Below are positions 1-5,665 of a stretch of DNA of 5,665 bases, piece by piece. The DNA comes from JAJKIP01 sp040509055 (GTDB taxonomy: Bacteria; Bacteroidota; Bacteroidia; Chitinophagales; Chitinophagaceae), in NCBI GenBank assembly GCA_040509055.1, contig JBEVLT010000042.1:1-5665 (forward strand). The letters are read 5' to 3'. Position 1 is the stretch's first letter; each line of letters begins with the position of its first letter. The translations under genes were made by a program, and so were the position numbers. Below the pieces are notes generated by a model. That model was not told the origin of the DNA. It searched no databases and was given only the letters and a program-made list of their open reading frames with translations.

Positions 1-1205
1 TTGCAGAAAAATGCAAATGAGGGCACTACCGTTGGCAACTGTGTTACATACTTGATCTTGATAGAATGCCCCCTGACCACGGGTGCATGGTGCGTTTCTA
101 CCGCTTTCAGGATCACCTCGTTCAATGCGGAAGTAGGCACTTTACGTTTCCGGCTCTCATACACCTCCAGGCCCACTTCAATAGCTTTGAAAATGCGGGT
201 CTTTTCTTTGGCGGAGATAAACAGGATGGGTACGTCTGTAAAGGGCGCCAGCCGCTCTTTCAGATCCGCTTCATATTTTTTGGCGGTGTTGGTCTCCTTG
301 GCTACCAGGTCCCACTTGTTTACCAGCACTACCACGCCCTTGCCTTTCCGGGCTGCCAGGCTGAAGATGTTCAGGTCCTGTGCCGCGATGCCCTTCTCTG
401 CATCGAGCAGCAACAGGCATACATCGGCTTCGTCCAGCGCTTTGATGGCGCGGATCACCGAATAAAATTCCAGGTCTTCATGCACCTTTGTCTTCCGGCG
501 GATACCTGCAGTATCGATCAGTACAAATTCTTTCTGGAACATGTTGTAATGCGTATGGATCGTGTCACGCGTGGTGCCGGCTATATCGCTTACAATGGTT
601 CGTTCTTCACCCACCAGGGCATTCAACAGTGAGGACTTTCCCACGTTGGGCTGGCCGATAATGGCAAACTTGGGCAGGTCGGCAATCGCTTTTGTCTCTT
701 CGGATGCATCTTCAGTGATCATGTCCGTAATGGCATCCAGCAATTCGCCGCTGCCGCTGCCGCTGGCCGCTGCAATAAAAAACACCTGGTCGAAACCCAG
801 GCTGTAGAATTCGGACGCTTCCAGCATCCGCTCGTTGTTGTCCACTTTGTTCACCGTCAGGAATACCGGCTTGGTACTGCGGCGCAGCACGTCGGCCATG
901 GCATCGTCCAGGCTGGTCATGCCCGTATGTGCATCCACCATAAAGATGATGGCATGAGCCTCCTCCACGGCCACCAGCACCTGCTTGGCGATCTCTCTTT
1001 CAAACACATCTTCGCTGCCGGCCACGAAACCGCCCGTATCAATCACGTTGAACGTCTTGCCATTCCAGTCACTTACACCATACTGGCGGTCGCGGGTCAC
1101 ACCGCTCACATCGTCCACGATAGCTTTGCGCTGCTCCAGCAGACGGTTGAAGAATGTACTCTTGCCCACATTGGGCCGGCCTACTATCGCTACTGTAAAT
1201 GACAT
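1..1205 (-). CDS. der: Ribosome-assembly GTPase Der (EngA), C-terminus cut by window edge
   Basis: Der is a cytoplasmic tandem GTPase needed for maturation of the 50S ribosomal subunit. I translated the minus strand from the ATG at 1205 and obtained 401 codons with no stop. GTPase domain 1 shows G1 GRPNVGKS (residues 9-16), G3 DTGG (56-59) and G4 NKVD (119-122). After a short linker (about 165-178), domain 2 shows G1 GQPNVGKS (184-191), G3 DTAG (231-234), G4 NKWD (296-299) and G5 SAK (331-333). The KH-like C-terminal domain begins near 350 and contains the typical IKIKYVTQ and FAFFCN stretches before the window ends. Family members are about 435 residues long, so roughly 35 are missing. Two P-loops in one chain separate Der from all other TrmE-Era-like GTPases. 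The start is the first ATG before the P-loop, preceded by AT-rich sequence without Shine-Dalgarno. It lies 70 bp downstream of era on the same strand with no terminator visible between them, so the two are probably co-transcribed. Confidence 0.97.
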   Translation of the reverse strand, partial: MSFTVAIVGRPNVGKSTFFNRLLEQRKAIVDDVSGVTRDRQYGVSDWNGKTFNVIDTGGFVAGSEDVFEREIAKQVLVAVEEAHAIIFMVDAHTGMTSLDDAMADVLRRSTKPVFLTVNKVDNNERMLEASEFYSLGFDQVFFIAAASGSGSGELLDAITDMITEDASEETKAIADLPKFAIIGQPNVGKSSLLNALVGEERTIVSDIAGTTRDTIHTHYNMFQKEFVLIDTAGIRRKTKVHEDLEFYSVIRAIKALDEADVCLLLLDAEKGIAAQDLNIFSLAARKGKGVVVLVNKWDLVAKETNTAKKYEADLKERLAPFTDVPILFISAKEKTRIFKAIEVGLEVYESRKRKVPTSALNEVILKAVETHHAPVVRGHSIKIKYVTQLPTVVPSFAFFC

Positions 1206-1211
1206 AATAAT

Positions 1212-1239
1212 AAAAATTCCAAATTGAAAAATTCCAAAT
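1212..1239. repeat. Short direct repeat in the era-der spacer
   Basis: The 13-bp unit AAAAATTCCAAAT occurs twice, at 1212-1224 and 1227-1239, separated by TG (period 15 bp). It fills most of the AT-rich half of the 70-bp spacer and sits directly in front of the der start codon. The other half of the spacer holds a small perfect hairpin, CCGAT/ATCGG, at 1247-1260. That hairpin has no T-run on the transcribed strand and is not a convincing terminator. I recall similar AAATTCC-type repeats as frequent in intergenic DNA of Bacteroidota, but this is from memory. The function is unknown; the A/T richness may simply help ribosome access to der. Confidence 0.6.
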
Positions 1240-1275
1240 CTCACTACCCGATGGCTATCGGATCACTACTACTCC

Positions 1276-2142
1276 TCAATATCCATACTCCTTCAGCTGC
1301 ATCTCGTTTTCCCGCCACTTCGGTTTTACTTTCACAAACAGCTCCAGGAACACCTTTTGCTGCAGGAAAGATTCGATATCCTTTCGCGCTTCCATGCCGA
1401 TCTTTTTGATCATGCTGCCCTTTTCCCCGATCAGGATCGCTTTTTGCGTCTCCCGGTGCACGATGATGTCGGCTACTATTTTTACCAGCGTTGTTTTCTC
1501 TTTGAATTCCCTTACCAGCACTGCGGTATGATAGGGAATCTCATCCTGTGCCAGCTCATATATCTTTTCCCGGATCAGTTCGCTGACAAAGAATTTGGTC
1601 GGCAGGTCGCTGATATCGTCGCCGTTATAAAACGGCTCGCCTTCCGGCAGGAGTTCCAGGATGGGCTGCAGCAGCTTCTTCAGGCTGATGCCGCTTTGCG
1701 CCGAAATTCCGATGGCTTTCCGGCAATATGTCTTGCCTTCGAAAAAGCGGATAGCTTCCTGCACTTTTTCGCCCGAAGCCTTATCGATTTTATTAACCAG
1801 CACGACGGCCGGTACTTTCAGCTTCAGCGCTTCGAAGATAGCATGGTTTTCTTCCCAGTCACCGCTCACATCCACGATCAGCAGGGCCACATCTGCATCT
1901 TCCAGTGCGCCTTTCACCGCCTGCATCATTTTTTCATGCAGCTTGTATTTCGGCTCGATGATGCCCGGCGTGTCGGAAAAGATGACCTGGTAACCCGGTT
2001 CTGTCAGGATGGCCTTGATGCGGTGCCGCGTCGTTTGCACTTTGGGCGACACAATGGCCAGCTTCTCTCCCATCAGCGCATTCAGCAGGGTGCTTTTGCC
2101 TGCATTGGGACGACCAAATATGTTAACGAAACCGGTTTTCAC
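1276..2142 (-). CDS. era: GTPase Era, 16S rRNA-binding ribosome maturation factor, GTG start
   Basis: Era is an essential GTPase that binds the 3' end of 16S rRNA through a KH domain and acts in late 30S maturation. The 288-residue product has the usual family length (about 290-300). Visible motifs are G1 GRPNAGKS (10-17), the switch-I TTRH segment (37-40), G3 DTPG (57-60), G4 NKID (117-120) and G5 SAQSG (147-151). A type-II KH domain follows, with its GEKG loop at 239-242, and the chain ends in KPKWRENE-MQLKEYGY. The start codon is GTG at 2142-2140, not ATG. An in-frame TAA lies two codons upstream, and the product begins MKTGFVNIFG as other Bacteroidota Era proteins do, so GTG is the only reasonable start. 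The gene ends with TGA at 1276 and is followed by der. Its 5' leader holds a candidate promoter and a perfect 6-bp hairpin. Confidence 0.97.
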   Translation of the reverse strand: MKTGFVNIFGRPNAGKSTLLNALMGEKLAIVSPKVQTTRHRIKAILTEPGYQVIFSDTPGIIEPKYKLHEKMMQAVKGALEDADVALLIVDVSGDWEENHAIFEALKLKVPAVVLVNKIDKASGEKVQEAIRFFEGKTYCRKAIGISAQSGISLKKLLQPILELLPEGEPFYNGDDISDLPTKFFVSELIREKIYELAQDEIPYHTAVLVREFKEKTTLVKIVADIIVHRETQKAILIGEKGSMIKKIGMEARKDIESFLQQKVFLELFVKVKPKWRENEMQLKEYGY

Positions 2143-2161
2143 AACTTATCTGTTTGGTACT

Positions 2162-2178
2162 GGTCTGCATCACAGACC
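2162..2178 (-). promoter_or_regulatory. Hairpin in the era 5' leader
   Basis: On the transcribed strand GGTCTG (2178-2173) and CAGACC (2167-2162) form a perfect 6-bp stem around a 5-nt loop. It lies 19 nt upstream of the era GTG and downstream of the candidate promoter, so it should be present in the mRNA. No T-run follows, so it is not an intrinsic terminator. It could modulate translation or mRNA stability, or be chance; no known riboswitch or leader family is recognised. Confidence 0.3.
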
Positions 2179-2202
2179 CAGGTACGTTTTTCATTGATAC
2201 AG

Positions 2203-2210
2203 CAAAATTA
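2203..2210 (-). promoter_or_regulatory. Candidate era promoter, -7 element
   Basis: Read on the minus strand this is TAATTTTG, an exact match to the Bacteroidota housekeeping -7 consensus TAnnTTTG. It lies 60 bp upstream of the era GTG, just after the tRNA terminator, which is where a promoter for era-der is needed. No clear TTTG (-33 element) is seen at the expected distance, so the call rests on one element and on position. Confidence 0.42.
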
Positions 2211-2242
2211 TACTCTCCTTATCCATTGCGGATCAGGGGAAT

Positions 2243-2271
2243 AAAAAAACCCCGCTTTCTGCGGGGCTTTT
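2243..2271 (-). terminator. Intrinsic terminator after tRNA-fMet
   Basis: CCCCGC (2250-2255) and GCGGGG (2261-2266) form a perfect 6-bp GC stem with a 5-nt loop. In minus-strand RNA the stem is followed by seven U residues (2249-2243). It is preceded by A residues that can extend the stem. It begins immediately after the 3' end of the tRNA, so it ends that transcript and separates it from era. The opposite strand has a shorter T-run (CTTTT), so weak bidirectional activity is possible. Confidence 0.9.
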
Positions 2272-2272
2272 G

Positions 2273-2344
<72 letters not shown>

Positions 2345-2354
2345 ATGTGGGGTG

Positions 2355-2386
2355 CAAAGGTAAGGATGAATCACAAATCAACCAAA
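2355..2386 (-). promoter_or_regulatory. Promoter of tRNA-fMet (Bacteroidota sigma-ABfr type)
   Basis: On the minus strand TTTG (2386-2383) is followed after 20 nt by TACCTTTG (2362-2355), an exact match to the -33 TTTG / -7 TAnnTTTG consensus of the Bacteroidota primary sigma factor with normal spacing. Transcription would begin at about 2347-2350, only a few bases before the mature 5' end at 2344, as expected for a monocistronic tRNA gene. Confidence 0.72.
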
Positions 2387-2422
2387 CTATTTTCCTTTTC
2401 TATCCCGATATCTTTTGATACT

Positions 2423-2446
2423 AAAAAGCCGGTCGCAACGACCGGC
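2423..2446 (-). terminator. Intrinsic terminator of the DUF2807 gene
   Basis: GCCGGTCG (2428-2435) and CGACCGGC (2439-2446) form a perfect 8-bp GC-rich stem with a 3-nt loop. In minus-strand RNA it is followed by UUUUU (2427-2423). It starts 26 bp after the TAA of the DUF2807 gene and insulates the tRNA promoter downstream. The remaining sequence between it and the tRNA (2387-2422) holds nothing else I can identify. Confidence 0.9.
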
Positions 2447-2472
2447 CTCCTGTTAATTGTATATACCCTTGC

Positions 2473-3183
2473 TTATGACTCTCTTGCCACACTGCTGGCC
2501 CCGCTTGTTTTCAGTTCGCGGATGACCCCCTCTCCTTTGTAATCCACATCGCTGGCGCCGCTGGCACGTACGGACAGCTCCTTATTTACGGTGATCTTGA
2601 TATCGCTGGCGCCGGAAGCCTCGGCATTGCAATAATCCGTTGCCAGGTCAAATCCTTTGAACTTGCTGGCGCCACTGGCATCGATCGTCAGCCGCGACAC
2701 TGTTCCGTTCACCTTCATGTCGGAGGCGCCGCTCAGGTTGATCGAGAGCTTGTCCACTTCCAGCTTGCCTTGCAGGTCGCTGGCTCCGGACAGATCCACC
2801 TTCAGATCGTTTGCTTTGAGCGTCCCTTCGATCCGGGCATTGCAGGCCCCGCTGATATCCAGTTTATCGAGATTCCTGAAAGAAATATAAGCTTTCAGCT
2901 TGCGGTCGCCGAAATTCCATTTACTTTTTTGCAGGCCGATATGCAAAATGCCGTCTTTCACTTCCACCGTGATCAGGTCCCGGTATTTGGCCTCGGAAGC
3001 GCTTACAGCTACCGCATCTTCATTGCCCTGTACCAGCACCACATCAAAGGCACTGCCGACGCTGACGCCATGAAAATTCCTGGCATCCCGCACCTGCGCA
3101 TTCGGGTCTTTGATCGTGAGCTGCGCCAGCAGGGCGGCGTGGAAAGCAGTGATGGCAAAAAACGCCAGTATGATTTTTTTCAT
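2473..3183 (-). CDS. Secreted DUF2807 (head GIN domain) protein with SGAS repeats
   Basis: A 236-residue predicted exported protein of unknown function. It begins with a signal peptide: MKK, then a hydrophobic core to about residue 20, with likely cleavage near Ala20/Gln21. From about residue 33 (RNFHGVSVGSAFDVVLVQG) to the C-terminus it matches the DUF2807/GIN family of Bacteroidota, often labelled putative auto-transporter adhesin head domain; biochemical function is not established. The tripeptide SGA recurs seven times, at residues 111, 132, 151, 170, 190, 208 and 227, spacing 18-21. Such spacing suits successive turns of a right-handed beta-solenoid. I start it at the ATG at 3183 because the signal peptide begins there. 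The frame stays open upstream to an ATG at 3261, but that would place a 26-residue basic tail before the signal. The gene ends in TAA at 2473 and is followed by its own terminator, so it is monocistronic, divergent from the thiamine receptor. Periplasmic or cell-surface location is inferred. Confidence 0.9.
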   Translation of the reverse strand: MKKIILAFFAITAFHAALLAQLTIKDPNAQVRDARNFHGVSVGSAFDVVLVQGNEDAVAVSASEAKYRDLITVEVKDGILHIGLQKSKWNFGDRKLKAYISFRNLDKLDISGACNARIEGTLKANDLKVDLSGASDLQGKLEVDKLSINLSGASDMKVNGTVSRLTIDASGASKFKGFDLATDYCNAEASGASDIKITVNKELSVRASGASDVDYKGEGVIRELKTSGASSVARES

Positions 3184-3200
3184 ATACAAACCTTTCCGGT

Positions 3201-3229
3201 TAATACGTGCCAGGCCATCAAAAGTTACA
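3201..3229 (-). promoter_or_regulatory. Candidate ECF-sigma-type promoter of the DUF2807 gene
   Basis: On the minus strand TGTAAC (3229-3224) is followed after 16 nt by CGTATTA (3207-3201). An AAC-containing -35 and a CGT-containing -10 with this spacing resemble promoters used by extracytoplasmic-function sigma factors. No TTTG / TAnnTTTG pair with correct spacing is seen for this gene. The 5' leader would be only about 10-15 nt. This is inference from motif shape; which sigma factor would read it is unknown. Confidence 0.35.
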
Positions 3230-3254
3230 GTCTTTTTAACTTTTTTTCTGTTTC

Positions 3255-3287
3255 TTTGCATCCAGTTCTTGCAAACGTCAAGCTTTG
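3255..3287 (+). promoter_or_regulatory. Candidate promoter of the riboswitch-receptor transcript
   Basis: TTTG (3255-3258) is followed after 21 nt by AAGCTTTG (3280-3287). This matches the Bacteroidota consensus TTTG / TAnnTTTG except for the first base of the -7 element. Predicted initiation near 3292-3296 falls just before the first paired bases of the TPP aptamer, which supports the placement. The -7 element overlaps the first of two AAGCTT copies (3280-3285 and 3289-3294). Confidence 0.5.
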
Positions 3288-3298
3288 TAAGCTTCAGT

Positions 3299-3396
3299 GT
3301 TCCCGGGGTGCTACCTGTTGATTTTCAATATTTAACAGGTCGGCTGAGATTATACCCGTAAACCTGATCAGGGTAATGCCTGCGCAGGGAAGGAGA
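3299..3396 (+). promoter_or_regulatory. TPP riboswitch (THI element)
   Basis: The conserved core of the thiamine pyrophosphate aptamer is complete and in order. GGGGTGC (3305-3311) pairs with ACCC (3354-3357) as P2. A variable P3 stem is formed by ACCTGTT (3313-3319) and AACAGGT (3334-3340). CTGAGA (3344-3349) is the pyrimidine-sensing loop. AACCTGATC (3361-3369), GGGTAATGCC (3371-3380) and GCGCAGGGAA (3382-3391) form the P4/P5 pyrophosphate-sensing arm. P1 is short: TTCC (3300-3303) against GGAG (3392-3395). It lies about 60 nt upstream of the receptor start codon. In this family TPP binding normally lowers expression of the downstream gene. The sequence between aptamer and ATG has alternative pairings but no clear terminator, so the mode of control is not decided by sequence. 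Confidence 0.96.
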
Positions 3397-3458
3397 TCGG
3401 TTTCCCCTTCTTGTTAACAGCATTCCCTCTCATTTTTTAATCTTTAAACATCAAAAAA

Positions 3459-5627
3459 ATGAAGAGGATCATTATGCTAAGCTATGCCTGTATGGCAGCT
3501 TCTGCATTGTCGGCCCAGCAACAGGCGGCCGGCGACAGTGTCCGTGTATTAATTCCGGTAGAAGTCAGGGCCATCCGGGCCGGCGACAAAGCGCCTTTTA
3601 CCAAAACCAACCTGAGCAAACAGGAAATTGAAAAGAACAACCTGGGGCAGGACATTCCCTTTCTCCTGAACCAGACCCCTTCGGTCGTGGTCAATTCAGA
3701 TGCCGGCAACGGCGTCGGCTATACCGGCATCCGCATCCGGGGCACCGATGCCACCCGGATAAACGTAACGCTGAATGGCATTCCCTACAACGATGCAGAA
3801 AGCCAGGGTACTTTTTTCGTAGACCTGCCTGATTTTGCTTCGTCGGTCGGCTCCATCCAGGTACAGCGCGGTGTGGGCACTTCGTCCAACGGTACCGGGG
3901 CCTTCGGAGCCACCATCAGCCTGTCGACCAACGAGTTCAACCCAAAATCCTACGCGGAGATCAACAATGCCTACGGCTCTTTCAACACCTGGAAGAACAC
4001 CGTAAAGGCCGGCACCGGGCTTATCGGCGATCACTTTACCATCGATGCGCGGCTGAGCCAGGTAACCAGCGATGGCTATATCGACCGGGCGTCCAGCAAC
4101 CTGCAGTCGTTTTACCTGTCAGGCGCTTATACCGCCAGGCGGTCCACCCTGCGTCTCAACGTATTTTCCGGCAAGGAAAAAACCTACCAGGCCTGGAACG
4201 GCGTCCCCCAATCGGAGCTGGAAACAAACCGCACCTACAATTCGAGCGGAACCGACCGGCCGGGAGAACCCTATGACAACGAAACAGACAATTACCGGCA
4301 AACACATTACCAGCTCTTTTACAACACGGAGATCAATGACAACTGGCAGTTCAACACAGCTGCTTTTCTGACCCGCGGGCTGGGTTATTATGAAAATTAC
4401 AAAGGCGGTGAAAAATTCGCGGATTACGGGCTGCCCGACCTGGTCATTGGCGGCACCGCGTTTGAAGAAACCGACCTGGTCAGGCAAAAATGGCTGGATA
4501 ACCATTTTTACGGGCAAATTTTCTCCGCCCAATACAGGAAAAACAAAAACACGCTTACGGCCGGCGGCGGCTGGACCGTATACGACGGCAATCATCATGG
4601 CGACATCACCTGGGCCCAATACGGTGTCAGCAACGGCTACCGGTATTATGATGTGGATGCCCTGAAGTCGGACATAAACCTGTATGCCAAATGGCAGCAT
4701 GACCTGACTGCAGCCTGGAGCCTGTTTACCGACCTGCAATACCGGCACGTGCAGCACAAGATGGAGGGCTTTGCCGCCAACCCTTCCCTCTTTATCGATC
4801 GCAAATTCGATTTTATCAATCCCAAGGCCGGCATATCCTGGAGCCGCAACGGCTGGCAAACCTATTTCAGCTATGCCCTGGCCAGCAAGGAGCCTAACCG
4901 CGACGACTTTGAAGCCAGCCCGACCAGCCAGCCGCAAAAAGAAACCCTGCATGACTTCGAGGCCGGCGTGGAAAAGCGCGCTGCCAGCTGGCAGGCTTCC
5001 GCTACGGTATACTATATGCTGTACCGCGATCAGCTGGTGCTTACCGGCATGATCAACGATGTGGGCGCCTACACCAGGATCAATGTACCCCACAGCTACC
5101 GCACAGGTATCGAGCTGCAGGGCAGTTACGTGTTTACGTCCTGGCTGAACGCCACGGCCAACCTGACGCTGAGCCGGAACAAGATCAGGTCGTTCACCGA
5201 ATTCCTGGACGAATACGACCCCAGTTTCAAGTGGATAGGACAACAAAGCGTGGAGCACCGGAAAACAGATATCGCCTTCTCGCCGGCCATGATCGGCGGA
5301 GCTACACTGACTATTTTACCGGCAAAGAACATAGCGTTCAGCCTTGTGGGCAAGTATGCAGGCAAGCAGTACCTGGACAACACGCAGAATGAGGAGAGAA
5401 AACTGGATGGATTTTATACACAGGATGCCCGGGCGATCGTTACGCTGCGCGGCAAGCTGTTCAACGAATGGAAACTCATCGGCCAGGTAAACAATATTTT
5501 CAACAGGAAATACGAGCCGAACGGCTATACCTATAGCTATGTATACGACGGCACCATTACCGCGGATAATTATTATTTCCCTATGGCTGGCACCAACTTC
5601 ATGATCGGGGTGAACATAAAATTGTAA
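3459..5627 (+). CDS. TonB-dependent outer-membrane receptor, predicted thiamine importer
   Basis: A 722-residue outer-membrane transporter expected to take up thiamine or a precursor using energy passed from the inner membrane by TonB-ExbBD. A signal peptide covers about residues 1-19 (MKRIIM... SALSAQ). A possible TonB box lies around 31-38 (LIPVEVRA). The plug domain spans about 45-158, with NLGQDIPFLLNQTPSVVV, IRIRGTD (91-97), LNGIPYND (105-112) and IQVQRGVG (133-140). The rest is a 22-strand-type beta-barrel rich in alternating aromatic segments, including NNIFNRKYEPNGY near the C-terminus, and ends GVNIKL. There is no N-terminal carboxypeptidase-like domain, and no SusD-like partner gene is visible, so it is not a glycan-type SusC. 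Substrate is inferred from the TPP riboswitch upstream. Receptors in this setting were predicted in Bacteroidota (called OMR1 or OMthi, often next to pnuT). The ATG at 3459 is preceded by an A-rich stretch without Shine-Dalgarno, as usual here. Confidence 0.95.
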   Translation: MKRIIMLSYACMAASALSAQQQAAGDSVRVLIPVEVRAIRAGDKAPFTKTNLSKQEIEKNNLGQDIPFLLNQTPSVVVNSDAGNGVGYTGIRIRGTDATRINVTLNGIPYNDAESQGTFFVDLPDFASSVGSIQVQRGVGTSSNGTGAFGATISLSTNEFNPKSYAEINNAYGSFNTWKNTVKAGTGLIGDHFTIDARLSQVTSDGYIDRASSNLQSFYLSGAYTARRSTLRLNVFSGKEKTYQAWNGVPQSELETNRTYNSSGTDRPGEPYDNETDNYRQTHYQLFYNTEINDNWQFNTAAFLTRGLGYYENYKGGEKFADYGLPDLVIGGTAFEETDLVRQKWLDNHFYGQIFSAQYRKNKNTLTAGGGWTVYDGNHHGDITWAQYGVSNGYRYYDVDALKSDINLYAKWQHDLTAAWSLFTDLQYRHVQHKMEGFAANPSLFIDRKFDFINPKAGISWSRNGWQTYFSYALASKEPNRDDFEASPTSQPQKETLHDFEAGVEKRAASWQASATVYYMLYRDQLVLTGMINDVGAYTRINVPHSYRTGIELQGSYVFTSWLNATANLTLSRNKIRSFTEFLDEYDPSFKWIGQQSVEHRKTDIAFSPAMIGGATLTILPAKNIAFSLVGKYAGKQYLDNTQNEERKLDGFYTQDARAIVTLRGKLFNEWKLIGQVNNIFNRKYEPNGYTYSYVYDGTITADNYYFPMAGTNFMIGVNIKL

Positions 5628-5632
5628 CCTGA

Positions 5633-5660
5633 GGCCGGAGGCATGAAGCCGGAGGTCTGA
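5633..5660. repeat. Two-copy GCCGGAGG direct repeat after the receptor gene
   Basis: GCCGGAGG occurs at 5634-5641 and 5648-5655, in the near-identical tandem units GGCCGGAGGCATGA and AGCCGGAGGTCTGA (period 14 bp). It starts six bases after the receptor stop codon and may continue past the window edge. There is no hairpin with a T-run, so termination of the receptor transcript is not visible here and read-through into a downstream gene is possible. Confidence 0.55.
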
Positions 5661-5665
5661 TCGTT

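Noticed and set aside
744..775. G5 motif of the first Der GTPase domain reads IAAASG rather than ISAxSG
   Set aside because: Looked like a lost Ser, but as I recall the E. coli Der domain 1 also has Ala here (PIAASHG), so it is normal variation for this domain.
1247..1260. CCGAT/ATCGG hairpin as a terminator between era and der
   Set aside because: Only a 5-bp stem and no adjacent T-run on the transcribed strand; the two genes are more likely co-transcribed.
1357..2244. 295-codon open frame on the plus strand opposite era
   Set aside because: Antisense shadow: era on the other strand has all GTPase and KH motifs, while this frame shows no recognisable domain.
3184..3261. N-terminal extension of the DUF2807 gene to an ATG at 3261
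   Set aside because: It would put a 26-residue basic segment before a clear signal peptide and would run through the candidate promoter; the ATG at 3183 starts exactly at the signal peptide.
4119..5258. 379-codon open frame on the minus strand inside the receptor gene
   Set aside because: It lies wholly within the receptor coding sequence, shows no recognisable domain, and has the composition of an antisense shadow of a GC-rich gene.
3459..5627. SusC-type glycan receptor
   Set aside because: No N-terminal carboxypeptidase-like domain, no SusD-type gene in the window, and a TPP riboswitch upstream point to vitamin uptake instead.

Overview
The window looks like a chromosomal segment from a Bacteroidota bacterium, most likely of the Chitinophagaceae/Sphingobacteriia kind. 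Five things point there: AT-rich start regions with no Shine-Dalgarno sequence; promoter-like TTTG / TAnnTTTG elements; a tRNA gene that does not encode CCA; a secreted DUF2807 (GIN-domain) protein; and a TonB-dependent receptor under a thiamine pyrophosphate (TPP) riboswitch. I see no phage, transposon, CRISPR or plasmid signature. The family-level placement is inference.

Minus-strand block (1-3183), read right to left in transcription order: a small secreted DUF2807 protein (2473-3183) closed by a strong intrinsic terminator (2423-2446); an initiator tRNA-fMet (2273-2344) with its own good Bacteroidota-type promoter and its own terminator (2243-2271); then era (1276-2142, GTG start) followed after 70 bp by der (1-1205, cut off at the window edge, about 35 C-terminal residues missing). 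Era and Der are both essential ribosome-assembly GTPases, so with the initiator tRNA this stretch is a small translation cluster.

Plus-strand block (3255-5627): a divergent intergenic region carries a candidate promoter, then a complete TPP riboswitch aptamer (about 3299-3396), then a 722-residue TonB-dependent outer-membrane receptor. This pairing identifies the receptor as a predicted thiamine (or thiamine-precursor) importer, whose synthesis should be shut down when intracellular TPP is high. The inner-membrane partner (for example PnuT) and thiamine pyrophosphokinase, which often follow in this phylum, would lie beyond the right edge and cannot be seen.

Most of the window is ordinary housekeeping sequence. 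The items most worth a second look are the riboswitch-receptor unit and its unclear expression platform, the very regular SGAS repeat of the DUF2807 protein and its ECF-like promoter, the hairpin in the era leader, and short intergenic direct repeats at 1212-1239 and 5633-5660.
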